A model generated the notes under the pieces. That model saw only the letters and a list, made by a program, of their open reading frames with translations, searched no databases and was not told the origin of the DNA. Made by a program: the position numbers and the translations under genes. From JACCYJ01 sp038198775 (GTDB lineage Bacteria > Actinomycetota > Actinomycetes > Propionibacteriales > Nocardioidaceae): 64,000 nucleotides of DNA. The stretch lies in the NCBI GenBank assembly GCA_038198775.1, contig JBBPZV010000044.1:1-64000 (forward strand), read 5' to 3'. This document shows, one piece after another, positions 42,822-51,562 of the stretch (position 1 is its first letter; every line of letters starts with the position of its first letter).

Positions 42822-44513
42822 TCAGCTGACGGCCACGATCGGCAGTCGCAGCGCCCCCGGGGCGTCGACCGGAACCACGGGGTTCTTCGGCTCGACCGGT
42901 GCAACCCGCCGGTACGGGCGCCCGAGCGGCGGGCGGGGGTCCGGCTCCCCCCGGTTCGGCCACATCGCCATGGCCCGCTCGGCCTGGGCCGTGATCGTCA
43001 GCGACGGGTTGACGCCGAGGTTTGCCGAGACCGCCGCCCCGTCGACGACGTGCAGCCCAGGATGGCCGTAGAGACGCTGGTACGGGTCGACGACCCCGCT
43101 GCGGGGCGAGTCACCGATGACCGCGCCCCCGATGAAGTGAGCCGTCATCGGGACGTTGAACGGCTCACCCACGTTGCCACCCGGCGTGCCGTCGATGATG
43201 CGGGCCATCCGCCGCACCGCGTCGTTGGCCTGCGGGATCCAGGTTGGGTTGGGGGCGCCGTGGCCCTGCCGGGAGGTGAGCCGACGGCTCCCGAGCAGGC
43301 CCCGTCGGGTGTACGTCGTGATCGAGTTGTCCAGCGACTGCATGACCAACGCGATCACGGTCCGCTCCGACCAGTGCTGCAGGTCGTAGAGGCCGGGGAC
43401 ATGCCGCCGCTGGCGCCACACCTCCCGCACCCAGGTCCGCCATCTCGGCGCCGGCCCGTCGCCATCGGTCAGCACGGTCTGCAGGAGCGCCATCAGGTTC
43501 GATCCCCTGCCGTACCGCACCGGCTCGATGTGGGTGTGCTCGTCGGGATGGAACGACGAGGTGATCGCGACCCCCCGGCTGTAGTCGGCACCCGGGCCGC
43601 GGGCAACCGCACCCAGCAGCGACTCCGAGTTGGTCCGGGTGAGCTCCCCCAGCCGAAGCGATACGTGCGGCAGCGATCCCCCGTCGCGCATCCGGTGCAG
43701 CAGCTTCTGGGTGCCAAGGGCGCTGGCGGCGAACACAACGTGCTCGGCTCGGAACCGTTGCGGACGGCCCCGCCAGCTGTCCGTACGGCTGGCGTGGACC
43801 GTGTAGCCGCCGTCTGGCAACGGGCACACGGCGCTCACCGTGGTCAAGGGGTGGACCCGGGCACCGGCCTGCTCGGCGAGGTGCAGGTAGTTCTTGACCA
43901 GGGTGTTCTTGGCGTTGTGCCGGCACCCGGTCATGCACGCGCCGCATTCGATGCACCCCTGCCGCTGCGGCCCGGCGCCACCGAAGTACGGGTCGTCGAC
44001 GCGCACCCCCGGCGGGCCGAAGAAGACCCCGACCGGTGTCGGGCGGAACGTGGCGCCCACTCCCATCTCCGCCGCGACCTGCTGCATCACCGCATCGCTG
44101 GGGGAGAATCCCGGGTACGTCACCACGCCGAGCATGCGCTTGGCCTGGTCGTAGTAGGGCGCCAGCTCCTCCCGCCAGTCGCTGATGTGGCCCCACTGCG
44201 GGTCGTCGTAGAAGGCGTCGAGCGGCTCGTACAACGTGTTCCCGTAGACCAGCGAGCCACCCCCGACACCCGCACCGGAAAGGACCAGGCAGTCTCGCAG
44301 CACGTCGATGCGCTGGATGCCGTAGCACCCGAGCCGGGGTGCGAACAGGAACCGGCGGAGCCGAAACGACGTCGTCGGCAGCGTGTCGTCGCGGAACCGG
44401 GCGCCCGCCTCGAGCACCCCGACGCGGTAGCCCTTCTCGGTGAGCCGCAGGGCGGTCACGCTGCCACCGAAGCCGGAACCGATCACGAGCACGTCGTAGT
44501 CGAAGGGCGTCAC
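42822..44513 (-). CDS. GMC oxidoreductase, cholesterol-oxidase-like (ChoD type)
   Basis: 563-residue flavoprotein. FAD-binding GSGFGGSVTALRLTEKGY lies near residues 12-29, SGAGVGGGSLVYGNTLYEP near 79-97, and C-terminal HVVDGAAVSANLGVNPSLT near 505-523. A cysteine cluster CIECGACMTGC (about 187-197) is unusual for GMC enzymes and is shared with mycobacterial ChoD proteins, whose steroid-oxidase role is disputed. Order guaB2 - guaB3 - this gene - guaA mirrors mycobacteria. GTG start overlaps the aldehyde-dehydrogenase stop (GTGA). Confidence 0.88.
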   Translation of the reverse strand: MTPFDYDVLVIGSGFGGSVTALRLTEKGYRVGVLEAGARFRDDTLPTTSFRLRRFLFAPRLGCYGIQRIDVLRDCLVLSGAGVGGGSLVYGNTLYEPLDAFYDDPQWGHISDWREELAPYYDQAKRMLGVVTYPGFSPSDAVMQQVAAEMGVGATFRPTPVGVFFGPPGVRVDDPYFGGAGPQRQGCIECGACMTGCRHNAKNTLVKNYLHLAEQAGARVHPLTTVSAVCPLPDGGYTVHASRTDSWRGRPQRFRAEHVVFAASALGTQKLLHRMRDGGSLPHVSLRLGELTRTNSESLLGAVARGPGADYSRGVAITSSFHPDEHTHIEPVRYGRGSNLMALLQTVLTDGDGPAPRWRTWVREVWRQRRHVPGLYDLQHWSERTVIALVMQSLDNSITTYTRRGLLGSRRLTSRQGHGAPNPTWIPQANDAVRRMARIIDGTPGGNVGEPFNVPMTAHFIGGAVIGDSPRSGVVDPYQRLYGHPGLHVVDGAAVSANLGVNPSLTITAQAERAMAMWPNRGEPDPRPPLGRPYRRVAPVEPKNPVVPVDAPGALRLPIVAVS

Positions 44514-46087
44514 GGCCGCCCGGCCCTCTTCAGCAGCCGCAGCAAGGCTGTGAGGGCCCGCGCGTACGCCTCGTCGGAGACGCCGGCGACCGGCGCGAAC
44601 CGGACTCGCTGGCTGGCCACGCTCTGCGCGTCGGTGAAGCGGTGGATTCCCTCCGGGCCCTGGCGCCGGCCCAGCCCGGAATCGCGCATGCCGCCCATCG
44701 GGCCGTCCAGGCTGGCGAACGACGCGACGTACCCCTCGTTGACGTTGACGCTGCCGCAGCGAAGCCGACCCGCAAGGCGGCGACCGCGGGCGACGTCACG
44801 GGTGTAGATGCTGGCGTTCAGCCCGTAGCGGCCGGAGTTGGCCCGCGCGACCGCCTCGTCCTCGGTGGCGAAGCGGTAGACCGACACCACCGGGCCGAAC
44901 GACTCGTCGGCGTAGCAGCTCATGCCCGGTCGGACGCCGGCGAGCACGGTCGGCTCATAGAACAGCGGCCCCAAATCGGGGCGGGGCCGGCCGCCGGCGA
45001 GCACCACGGCGCCCTTGGCCACCGCGTCGTCGACGTGCGAGGTGGTCAGCTCCAGTGCCGAGGCGGACACCAGCGATCCCATGTCGGTCGCGAAGCTGAA
45101 GTCCGCCGCCAGGCGCATCCGGGCGACCCGGCGCAAGAACGCCGACAGGAAGCGGTCGTAGACCTGCTCGGCGACGTAGAGCCGCTCCACCCCGACGCAC
45201 AGCTGCCCGGCCGAGGAGAAGCAGGCCCGTACCGCACCTTCGGCCGCCCGGTCGAGCGCCGCGTCGCGCAGCACCAGCATCGGGTTCTTGCCGCCCAGCT
45301 CCAACGACGCACCGACCAGGCGTTCGGCCGCCCGCGAGCCGACGAGGCGCCCGGTCGCGGTCGACCCGGTGAAGCAGACGTAGTCGGCAGCGTCGACCAG
45401 CGCCGGGCCGATCACCGGTCCCGGGCCGGAGACGACCTGCCAGAGATCGGGCGGCAACCCGGCCTGCTGCAACAGCTCGACTCCGAACAGGGCGGTGAGC
45501 ATCGTCGAGGCGTCGGGCTTGGCGACGACGGCGTTGCCCGCGGCCAGTGCCGCGAGCCCGTCGGACAGCGCCATCGTGAACGGGTAGTTCCAGGGCGAGA
45601 TGATTCCCACCGCACCCTTGGGCACCCGGTTGACCCGGACCCCGGTCAGCAGCGGGAACGCTCCCAGCGCGCGGACACTGCGCAGCTCACGAACCGCCGT
45701 GCGCCCGTAGTAACGGGCGGTCATCGCGACGTGGGCGACCTCCTCGAAGGCGTGCCTGCGGGCCTTGCCGGACTCCCACTGGATGAGGTCCATGATCTCG
45801 CGCTGCCGGTCCAGGACCAGATCGTGCAGCTCGAGCAGCACCTCGGCTCGGCGGTTGTCGTCGGTGGCCGCCCAGGGCGGTTGGGCCTTCCGTGCCCGCT
45901 CGAACGCAGCCTTCACGTCGTCAAGGGTGGAGACGGGTACCCGCGCCAGCGGCCGGCCGGTGAACGGCGCGGTCGTCGCGAACGTCTCCTCCCCGGTCGC
46001 CGCAACACCGGCGACCAGGCGCTCCACCATGCGCGGATCGAGCGATGGCATGGCCCGCACGCTCGACGGCATGCCGGACAGCTTCAC
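44510..46087 (-). CDS. Succinate-semialdehyde dehydrogenase-like aldehyde dehydrogenase
   Basis: 525 residues of the aldehyde dehydrogenase superfamily, closest by pattern to the GabD2 group. Blocks are GIISPWNYPFTM near 160-171, FTGSTATGRLVG near 243-254, the general base Glu in LELGGKNPML near 266-275, catalytic Cys in SSAGQLCVGVERLY near 294-307 and ESFGPVVSVY near 401-410. It would oxidise succinate semialdehyde to succinate with NAD(P)+. GTG start at 46085-46087 overlaps the guaB3 stop, tying it tightly into the guanine operon although it has no obvious purine role. Confidence 0.88.
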   Translation of the reverse strand: MKLSGMPSSVRAMPSLDPRMVERLVAGVAATGEETFATTAPFTGRPLARVPVSTLDDVKAAFERARKAQPPWAATDDNRRAEVLLELHDLVLDRQREIMDLIQWESGKARRHAFEEVAHVAMTARYYGRTAVRELRSVRALGAFPLLTGVRVNRVPKGAVGIISPWNYPFTMALSDGLAALAAGNAVVAKPDASTMLTALFGVELLQQAGLPPDLWQVVSGPGPVIGPALVDAADYVCFTGSTATGRLVGSRAAERLVGASLELGGKNPMLVLRDAALDRAAEGAVRACFSSAGQLCVGVERLYVAEQVYDRFLSAFLRRVARMRLAADFSFATDMGSLVSASALELTTSHVDDAVAKGAVVLAGGRPRPDLGPLFYEPTVLAGVRPGMSCYADESFGPVVSVYRFATEDEAVARANSGRYGLNASIYTRDVARGRRLAGRLRCGSVNVNEGYVASFASLDGPMGGMRDSGLGRRQGPEGIHRFTDAQSVASQRVRFAPVAGVSDEAYARALTALLRLLKRAGRP

Positions 46088-47187
46088 TGCACGACGACCT
46101 CTACCCGCTGGAACTCCTTCAGGTCGGTGTAGCCGGTGGTGGCCATTGCCCGGCGAAGGGCACCGATGAGGTTCATCGTCCCGTCTGCTACCCGGGACGG
46201 CCCGAAGAGGATCTCCGCCAGCGGGCCGGCGATCCCGATCTCGACCCGTTCACCGCGCGGCAGGCCGGCATGCCAGGCTTCGGCGCCCCAATGGAAGCCG
46301 CGGCCGGGGGCCTCCTCGGCGCGGGCGAAGGGTGAGCCGACCATCGTCGCGTCCGCGCCGCACGCGAACGCCTTCGCCACGTCGCCGCTGCGTCCTACCG
46401 AGCCGTCGGCGATGACGTGGACGTACCGCCCACCGGACTCGTCGAGGTAGTCGCGGCGAGCAGCCGCGACGTCGGCGACGGCGGTCGCCATCGGCACCGC
46501 GACGCCGAGCACCGTGCGGGTGGTGTGAGCGGCCCCGCCGCCGAAGCCGACGAGTACGCCGGCGGCGCCGGTGCGCATCAGGTGCAGCGCCGCCTGGTGG
46601 GTGGCGCACCCCCCGACGATAACGGGCACGTCGAGCTCGTAGATGAACTCCTTGAGGTTCAGCGGCTCGCTCTGGCTGGAGACGTGCTCGGCCGAGACCG
46701 TGGTGCCTCGGATCACGAACAGGTCGACGCCCGCGTCGACCACGCTCGCGGCGTACTGCTTGGTCCGCTGCGGCGACAGAGCGCCGGCGACGGTGACCCC
46801 GGCCGACCGCATCTGCTGCAGCCGCTCGGTGATCAGCTCGGGCTTGATCGGCTCGGTGTAGATCGACTGCAGCCGCCGGGTCGCCTCCGCTCCCCGCATC
46901 CGGGCAACCTCCGCGAGCAACGGGTCCGGGTCGTCGTAGCGGGTCCACAGGCCCTCGAGGTCCAGCACCCCGAGGCCGCCGTGCTTGCCGAGGGCGATCG
47001 CGGTGTCGGGCGACATCACCGAGTCCATCGGGGCGGCGATCACCGGGATCTCGAAGCGGTAGGCGTCGATCTGCCAGGCGACCGAGACCTCCTCGGGGTC
47101 GCGCGTGCGACGGCTGGGCACGATCGCGATGTCGTCGAATGCGTACGCGCGGCGGCCCCGCTTGGCGCGTCCGATCTCGATGTCCAT
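46084..47187 (-). CDS. guaB3: GuaB3 family IMP dehydrogenase-related protein
   Basis: 367-residue IMPDH/GMPR-fold protein without CBS domains. The N-terminal IGRAKRGRRAYAFDDIAIVP and PVIAAPMDSVMSPD identify GuaB3. The active-site loop that carries the catalytic Cys in IMP dehydrogenase (GPGSICTT) reads VIRGTTVSAEH here, so that Cys is absent, as in other actinobacterial GuaB3 proteins. Cyanobacterial GuaB3 has been described as an IMP dehydrogenase, but the actinobacterial role is not established. ATG at 47185-47187, 17 bp after guaB2. Confidence 0.92.
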   Translation of the reverse strand: MDIEIGRAKRGRRAYAFDDIAIVPSRRTRDPEEVSVAWQIDAYRFEIPVIAAPMDSVMSPDTAIALGKHGGLGVLDLEGLWTRYDDPDPLLAEVARMRGAEATRRLQSIYTEPIKPELITERLQQMRSAGVTVAGALSPQRTKQYAASVVDAGVDLFVIRGTTVSAEHVSSQSEPLNLKEFIYELDVPVIVGGCATHQAALHLMRTGAAGVLVGFGGGAAHTTRTVLGVAVPMATAVADVAAARRDYLDESGGRYVHVIADGSVGRSGDVAKAFACGADATMVGSPFARAEEAPGRGFHWGAEAWHAGLPRGERVEIGIAGPLAEILFGPSRVADGTMNLIGALRRAMATTGYTDLKEFQRVEVVVQ

Positions 47188-47204
47188 GACGGCGGTCCGG
47201 TGGG

Positions 47205-48716
47205 TCAGCGGGAGCCGTAGTTCGGCGCCTCGACGGTCATCTGGATGTCGTGGGGATGGCTCTCGGTGAGCCCGGCGCTGGTGATGCGGACGAAGGTCCC
47301 GCGCCGCTGCAGTTCCGCCACGCTCGCGGTGCCGCAATAGAACATCGCCTGGCGCAGCCCCCCGACCAGCTGGTGGGCGACCGCCGCCACCGGCCCCCGG
47401 TAGGGGACCTGGCCCTCTATGCCCTCGGGAACGATCCGGTCGTCGGTCGCGATGTCGTCTCGCAGGTAGCGGTCGCGGGAGTACGACCTGCCGTGTCCGC
47501 GCGACTGCTGCGCGCCGAGCGATCCCATGCCGCGGTAGGTCTTGAACTGCTTGCCGTTGATGAACACCAGGTCCCCCGGGCTCTCGTCGCAGCCTGCGAG
47601 CAGCGAGCCGAGCATGACGGTGTCCGCCCCCGCGGCCAGCGCCTTGGCGATGTCCCCGGAGTACTGCAGGCCGCCGTCGCCGATCACCGGCACCTCCGCC
47701 GCACGGCAGGCCGCGGCCGCATCGGAGATAGCGGTCACCTGGGGCACGCCGACGCCGGACACCACCCGGGTGGTGCAGATCGAGCCCGGGCCGACGCCCA
47801 CCTTGACGCCGTCGGCGCCGGCGTCGACGAGCGCCTGGGCGCCCTGCCTGGTGGCGACGTTGCCCGCGACGATGTCGACGGCCGCGGCGGCCGGGTCGGA
47901 CCTCAACCGGGCGACCATGTCGAGCACGGCGCGCGAATGCGCGTGCGCCATGTCGACGACGATCATGTCCACCCCCGCCTCGACCAGCAGCATCGAGCGC
48001 TTCCAGGCGTCGTCGAAGATGCCGACCGCGCCCCCGACCCGAAGCCGGCCCCGGGCATCCTTGGTGGCGGCGGGGAACTGGTCACGCTTGACGAAGTCCT
48101 TGAGCGTGATCAGCCCGCGCAGGACGTTCCGGTCGTCGACGAGCGGGAGCTTCTCGATCTTGTGCCGGCGCAGCAGATCCATCGCCTGGTCCGGGCGGAT
48201 ACCCACCCGCCCCGTGACCAGCGGCATCGCCGTCATGACGTCGCGTACGAACCGGGCCCGGTCGGTCTCGAAGCGCATGTCCCGGTTGGTCACGATGCCG
48301 AGCAGCACACCCTCGTCGTCGACGACCGGCACACCGGAGATGCGGTAGTGGGCGCACAGCCGCTCGGCGTCGTCGATCGTCGCGTCGGGGCCGGTCGTCA
48401 CCGGCTGCGCCACCATCCCGGACTCCGAGCGCTTCACCAGGTCGACCTGCTGCGCCTGCTCCTCCAGCGGAAGGTTGCGGTGCAGCACGCCAAGCCCCCC
48501 CTGGCGTGCCATCGCGATCGCCATCCGCGCCTCGGTCACGGTGTCCATGGCGCTGGAAACCAACGGCACGGCAACGCTGATGTTGCGCGAAACCCGGCTC
48601 GAGGTGTCCACCTCGCTGGGCACGACATCGGACTCACCCGGCAGCAGCAGCACGTCGTCGAACGTCAAGCCGAGGGCGGCGAACTTCTCGGGCACTCCGG
48701 CGGCGGTGAGCTCCAT
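47205..48716 (-). CDS. guaB: Inosine-5'-monophosphate dehydrogenase
   Basis: 503 residues, the main IMP dehydrogenase (guaB2 of mycobacteria), oxidising IMP to XMP with NAD+. LTFDDVLLLPGES opens the barrel, a CBS pair occupies about 100-215, and the catalytic Cys314 is in GVGPGSICTTR. The flap residues follow in YSRDRY near 410-415. ATG at 48714-48716; TACCAT lies 5 nt upstream, so the operon may start as a leaderless message. First gene of guaB2-guaB3-SSADH-GMC oxidase-guaA. Confidence 0.97.
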   Translation of the reverse strand: MELTAAGVPEKFAALGLTFDDVLLLPGESDVVPSEVDTSSRVSRNISVAVPLVSSAMDTVTEARMAIAMARQGGLGVLHRNLPLEEQAQQVDLVKRSESGMVAQPVTTGPDATIDDAERLCAHYRISGVPVVDDEGVLLGIVTNRDMRFETDRARFVRDVMTAMPLVTGRVGIRPDQAMDLLRRHKIEKLPLVDDRNVLRGLITLKDFVKRDQFPAATKDARGRLRVGGAVGIFDDAWKRSMLLVEAGVDMIVVDMAHAHSRAVLDMVARLRSDPAAAAVDIVAGNVATRQGAQALVDAGADGVKVGVGPGSICTTRVVSGVGVPQVTAISDAAAACRAAEVPVIGDGGLQYSGDIAKALAAGADTVMLGSLLAGCDESPGDLVFINGKQFKTYRGMGSLGAQQSRGHGRSYSRDRYLRDDIATDDRIVPEGIEGQVPYRGPVAAVAHQLVGGLRQAMFYCGTASVAELQRRGTFVRITSAGLTESHPHDIQMTVEAPNYGSR

Positions 48717-48721
48717 GGCAC

Positions 48722-48727
48722 ATGGTA
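48722..48727 (-). promoter_or_regulatory. Putative -10 box (TACCAT) of guaB operon
   Basis: Minus-strand TACCAT ends 5 nt before the guaB ATG. The short distance suggests leaderless initiation. Confidence 0.35.
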
Positions 48728-48748
48728 TCCGTCGCGGTCACACCGCGG

Positions 48749-49292
48749 TCAGCCCAAGGTGCTCGAGCGTCTCTTGCCATGAGCTCCCCTTACAGAGCGA
48801 GTCGCCACCGGCGAGAGGGCCTGCCTCAGGCGGTCGTCGCGGCGGCGCCACCTCAACGTTCGCAGGCACGAGATCAGACCCATCAGCGTCCATGTCGCGA
48901 GGACGAGCGCCGTCGCTCCGCCTTGCCACGACCCGGACACCTCCCGCGCCTCGAACGACTCCGGCAGGAACACCGATCGCATGCCCTGAGCCATCCACTT
49001 CAGGGGAAACAGCTCGGCAACCCGCTGCGTCCACGTCGGAAGCTCGGTGTAGACGAAGAATGCGCCCGAGGTGAACTGGAGGACGATGACGACCGGGCTG
49101 ATGACCGCGCTGGCGCTTCTGCCGGAGGGCGGCACGCTCGAGGATCGCGACGGTGGTGGTCTTGCCAGCCCCGTTGGGGCCGAGTAGCGCGAAGACTTCG
49201 CCCGTCCTCACCTCCAGGTCGAGCCCGGCAACCGCCACCTTCGGTCCGTACGAGCGTCGTAGGCCGCGGACGCTGATGGCGATCTCGGTCAT
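48749..49292 (-). pseudogene. Collapsed ABC-2 exporter: ATPase N-terminus joined to permease C-terminus
   Basis: From the ATG at 49290-49292 the first about 52 residues are a normal ABC-2 type ATPase N-terminus (RGLRRSYGPKVAVAGL, then Walker A LLGPNGAGKTTT). Near 49135-49140 homology stops, and in another frame (48749-49135) the C-terminal part of an ABC-2 permease begins, with ISPVVIVLQFTSGAFFVYTE and LFPLKWMAQGMRSVFLPESF. An internal deletion appears to have removed the rest of the ATPase and most of the permease, leaving the frames mismatched. Read in the ATPase frame, the tail is Arg/Pro-rich nonsense. No functional transporter is expected. Confidence 0.75.
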
Positions 49293-49345
49293 GACCGGTC
49301 ACCATTCCCTCATGCCGGAGCGCCGGGTATGCGGGGAAGCAGAAA

Positions 49346-49380
49346 CGGCGGGCGGCCCGACCGAGTCGGACCGCCCGCCG
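49346..49380 (-). terminator. Rho-independent terminator of groESL
   Basis: 35-nt hairpin: 16-bp stem with one mismatch (arms 49346-49361 and 49365-49380, CGGCGGGCGG against CCGCCCGCCG at the base) and a 3-nt loop. In the direction of groEL it is followed by TTTCTGCTTCC. It begins 13 nt after the groEL stop. Confidence 0.85.
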
Positions 49381-49393
49381 CTCTTAGCCAGCG

Positions 49394-51013
49394 TCAGTGG
49401 CTGTGACCGTGTCCGTGGCCGGCCGCGGCCGGCTCGTCGTCCTCGGGCTTGTCGACGACGAGGGTCTCCGTCGTCAGCAGCATGCCGGCGATCGAGGCCG
49501 CGTTCTCGAGCGCGGCACGGGTGACCTTCACCGGGTCGAGCACGCCCTGGCTCACCAGGTCGCCGTACTCCTCGGTGGCGGCGTTGTAGCCGCTGCCCTT
49601 GCCGGCGTTGCGGACGTTGGCCACGACGACGTAGCCCTGCTCGCCACCGTTCTCGGCGATCCAGCGCAACGGCTCGTCGAGCGCCTTGCGTACGACGCGC
49701 ACCCCGACCGCCTCGTCGCCGGTGTGGTCGAGGCCGCCGTCGAGCACCGATGCGGCGTGGACGAGGGCGGAACCGCCGCCGGCCACGATGCCCTCCTCGA
49801 TCGCCGCCCGGGTCGCGGACACGGCGTCTTCGATGCGGTGCTTCTTCTCCTTCAGCTCCACCTCGGTGGCGGCACCGACCTGGATCACGCACACGCCCCC
49901 GGCCAGCTTCGCGAGCCGCTCCTGCAGCTTCTCGCGGTCCCAGTCGGAGTCGCTGTTGTCGATCTCGGTCTTGATCTGCGCCACCCGGGCGCTGACGTCG
50001 GCCTGGTCGCCCGCCCCGTCGATGATCGTGGTGTCGTCCTTGGTGACCACGACGCGGCGCGCGGAGCCGAGCACCTCCAGGCCAACCTGGTCGAGCTTGA
50101 GGCCGATCTCCGGCGAGACGACCTGACCGCCGGTCAGCGTGGCGACGTCTTGCAGCATGGCCTTGCGACGGTCGCCGAAGGCGGGCGCCTTCACCGCGGT
50201 CGAGGTGAACGTGCCCCGGATCTTGTTGACGACGAGCGTCGAGAGTGCCTCGCCGTCGACGTCCTCGGCGATCACCAGCAGTGGCTTGCCGCCCTGCACG
50301 ACCTTCTCCAGCAGCGGGAGCAGATCGGTGACCGCGGAGATCTTGGCCTGGTGAAGCAGGATGTACGGGTCGTCGAGCACGGCTTCCATGCGCTCGGTGT
50401 CGGTCACCATGTAGGGCGAGATGTAGCCCTTGTCGAACTGCATCCCCTCGGTGAACTCGAGGTCGGTGCCGAGCGTGTTGGACTCCTCGACGGTGATCAC
50501 GCCGTCCTTGCCCACCTTGTCGAACGCCTCGGCGATCAGCTCGCCGATGCGCTCGTCGCGGGCCGAGATCGTGGCCACGTGAGCCATGTCCTGCTTGTCG
50601 TCGACGTCGCGGGCGACGTTGCTGAGCTCGTCGCTGACCGCGCTGACGGCGGCGTCGATGCCGCGCTTGAGCCCCATCGGGTTCGAACCGGCGGCAACCG
50701 CCCGCAGGCCCTCGTGAACCATCGCCTGCGCGAGGACGGTCGCCGTGGTGGTGCCGTCACCGGCGATGTCGTTGGTCTTGGTGGCGACCTCCTTGGCCAG
50801 CTGGGCACCGAGGTTCTCGAACGGGTCGTCGAGCTCGATCTCGCGAGCCACCGTGACGCCGTCGTTGGTGATGGTGGGGGCGCCCCACTTCTTGTCGAGG
50901 ACGACGTAGCGGCCGCGGGGGCCGAGCGTCACCTTGACGGTGTTGGCGAGCGCGTCGACCCCGCGCTCCAAGGCGCGGCGGGCGTGCTCGTCGAACTCCA
51001 GGATCTTGGGCAT
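49394..51013 (-). CDS. groEL1: Chaperonin GroEL, groES-linked copy with His-rich tail
   Basis: 539-residue 60-kDa chaperonin forming the ATP-driven folding cage with GroES. Conserved blocks are VKVTLGPRGRYVVLDKKWG near 27-45, the ATPase loop NDIAGDGTTTATVLAQ near 80-95 and EEGIVAGGGSALVHA near 401-415. The C-terminus ends GHGHGHSH instead of the usual Gly-Met repeat. This is the feature of mycobacterial GroEL1, the copy encoded next to groES, and suggests a second, Gly-Met-tailed GroEL elsewhere in the genome. ATG at 51011-51013 with AAGGGAAG upstream. Confidence 0.96.
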   Translation of the reverse strand: MPKILEFDEHARRALERGVDALANTVKVTLGPRGRYVVLDKKWGAPTITNDGVTVAREIELDDPFENLGAQLAKEVATKTNDIAGDGTTTATVLAQAMVHEGLRAVAAGSNPMGLKRGIDAAVSAVSDELSNVARDVDDKQDMAHVATISARDERIGELIAEAFDKVGKDGVITVEESNTLGTDLEFTEGMQFDKGYISPYMVTDTERMEAVLDDPYILLHQAKISAVTDLLPLLEKVVQGGKPLLVIAEDVDGEALSTLVVNKIRGTFTSTAVKAPAFGDRRKAMLQDVATLTGGQVVSPEIGLKLDQVGLEVLGSARRVVVTKDDTTIIDGAGDQADVSARVAQIKTEIDNSDSDWDREKLQERLAKLAGGVCVIQVGAATEVELKEKKHRIEDAVSATRAAIEEGIVAGGGSALVHAASVLDGGLDHTGDEAVGVRVVRKALDEPLRWIAENGGEQGYVVVANVRNAGKGSGYNAATEEYGDLVSQGVLDPVKVTRAALENAASIAGMLLTTETLVVDKPEDDEPAAAGHGHGHSH

Positions 51014-51090
51014 TGAGGGTCTTCCCTTCATGACCGCGCCCCGGCGCCCTCGTGGGCTACCGGGGCGGAGTCGGTGCGGTGATCGGCGAG

Positions 51091-51387
51091 TTACTTCTCG
51101 ATGACTGCGAGCACGTCGCGCGCCGAGAGGATGAGGTACTCCTCGCCGGAGTACTTGACCTCGGTGCCGCCGTACTTGCTGAAGATGATGGTGTCGCCGA
51201 CGTTGATGTCGAGCGGCACCCGGTTCCCGCTGTCGTCGATCCGTCCCGGGCCGACCGACAAGACCTCGCCCTCCTGGGGCTTCTCCTTGGCGGTGTCCGG
51301 GATGACCAGACCGGACGCTGTGGTCTGCTCGGCCTCCAGCGTCCTGACGACGATCCGGTCCTCGAGCGGCTTGATGGTGACCGACAC
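51091..51387 (-). CDS. groES: Co-chaperonin GroES
   Basis: 98-residue lid of the chaperonin. IKPLEDRIVVRTLEAEQTTA holds the start of the mobile loop, followed by SGLVIPDTAKEKPQEG, and the protein ends EEYLILSARDVLAVIEK. GTG start at 51385-51387 preceded by GGGGAGG. Separated from groEL by 77 bp, transcribed from the promoter at 51519-51547 under two CIRCE elements. Confidence 0.97.
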   Translation of the reverse strand: MSVTIKPLEDRIVVRTLEAEQTTASGLVIPDTAKEKPQEGEVLSVGPGRIDDSGNRVPLDINVGDTIIFSKYGGTEVKYSGEEYLILSARDVLAVIEK

Positions 51388-51486
51388 TTGTCGACCTCCC
51401 CTTTCACGCAGATGAAGCGCGGTGAGTACGTTTCGGTTGTCGAGCCGTTGCGCACGCCGTCGCGGGGGTCGTGCGGCTGGCTTCGC

Positions 51487-51513
51487 TTGGCACCCTCGGG
51501 TGGAGAGTGCCAA
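51487..51513. promoter_or_regulatory. CIRCE operator 1 (HrcA site)
   Basis: TTGGCACCC - 9 nt - GAGTGCCAA, close to the CIRCE consensus TTAGCACTC-N9-GAGTGCTAA. It lies just downstream of the groES -10 box, where bound HrcA would block transcription. Confidence 0.88.
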
Positions 51514-51518
51514 CCCCG

Positions 51519-51547
51519 AATCTATGCGGTCGTTGGCACTCGGTCAA
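51519..51547 (-). promoter_or_regulatory. groES sigma-A type promoter
   Basis: On the minus strand TTGACC (51542-51547) and TAGATT (51519-51524) are separated by 17 nt. The -35 lies in the spacer of CIRCE 2 and the -10 between the two CIRCE copies. Confidence 0.7.
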
Positions 51548-51559
51548 CTTGAGTGCCAG
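51533..51559. promoter_or_regulatory. CIRCE operator 2 (HrcA site)
   Basis: TTGGCACTC - 9 nt - GAGTGCCAG. It covers the groES -35 region and ends 3 nt before the ATG of the divergent alpha/beta hydrolase at 51563. The two CIRCE copies are 46 bp apart start to start. Confidence 0.88.
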
Positions 51560-51562
51560 GCT

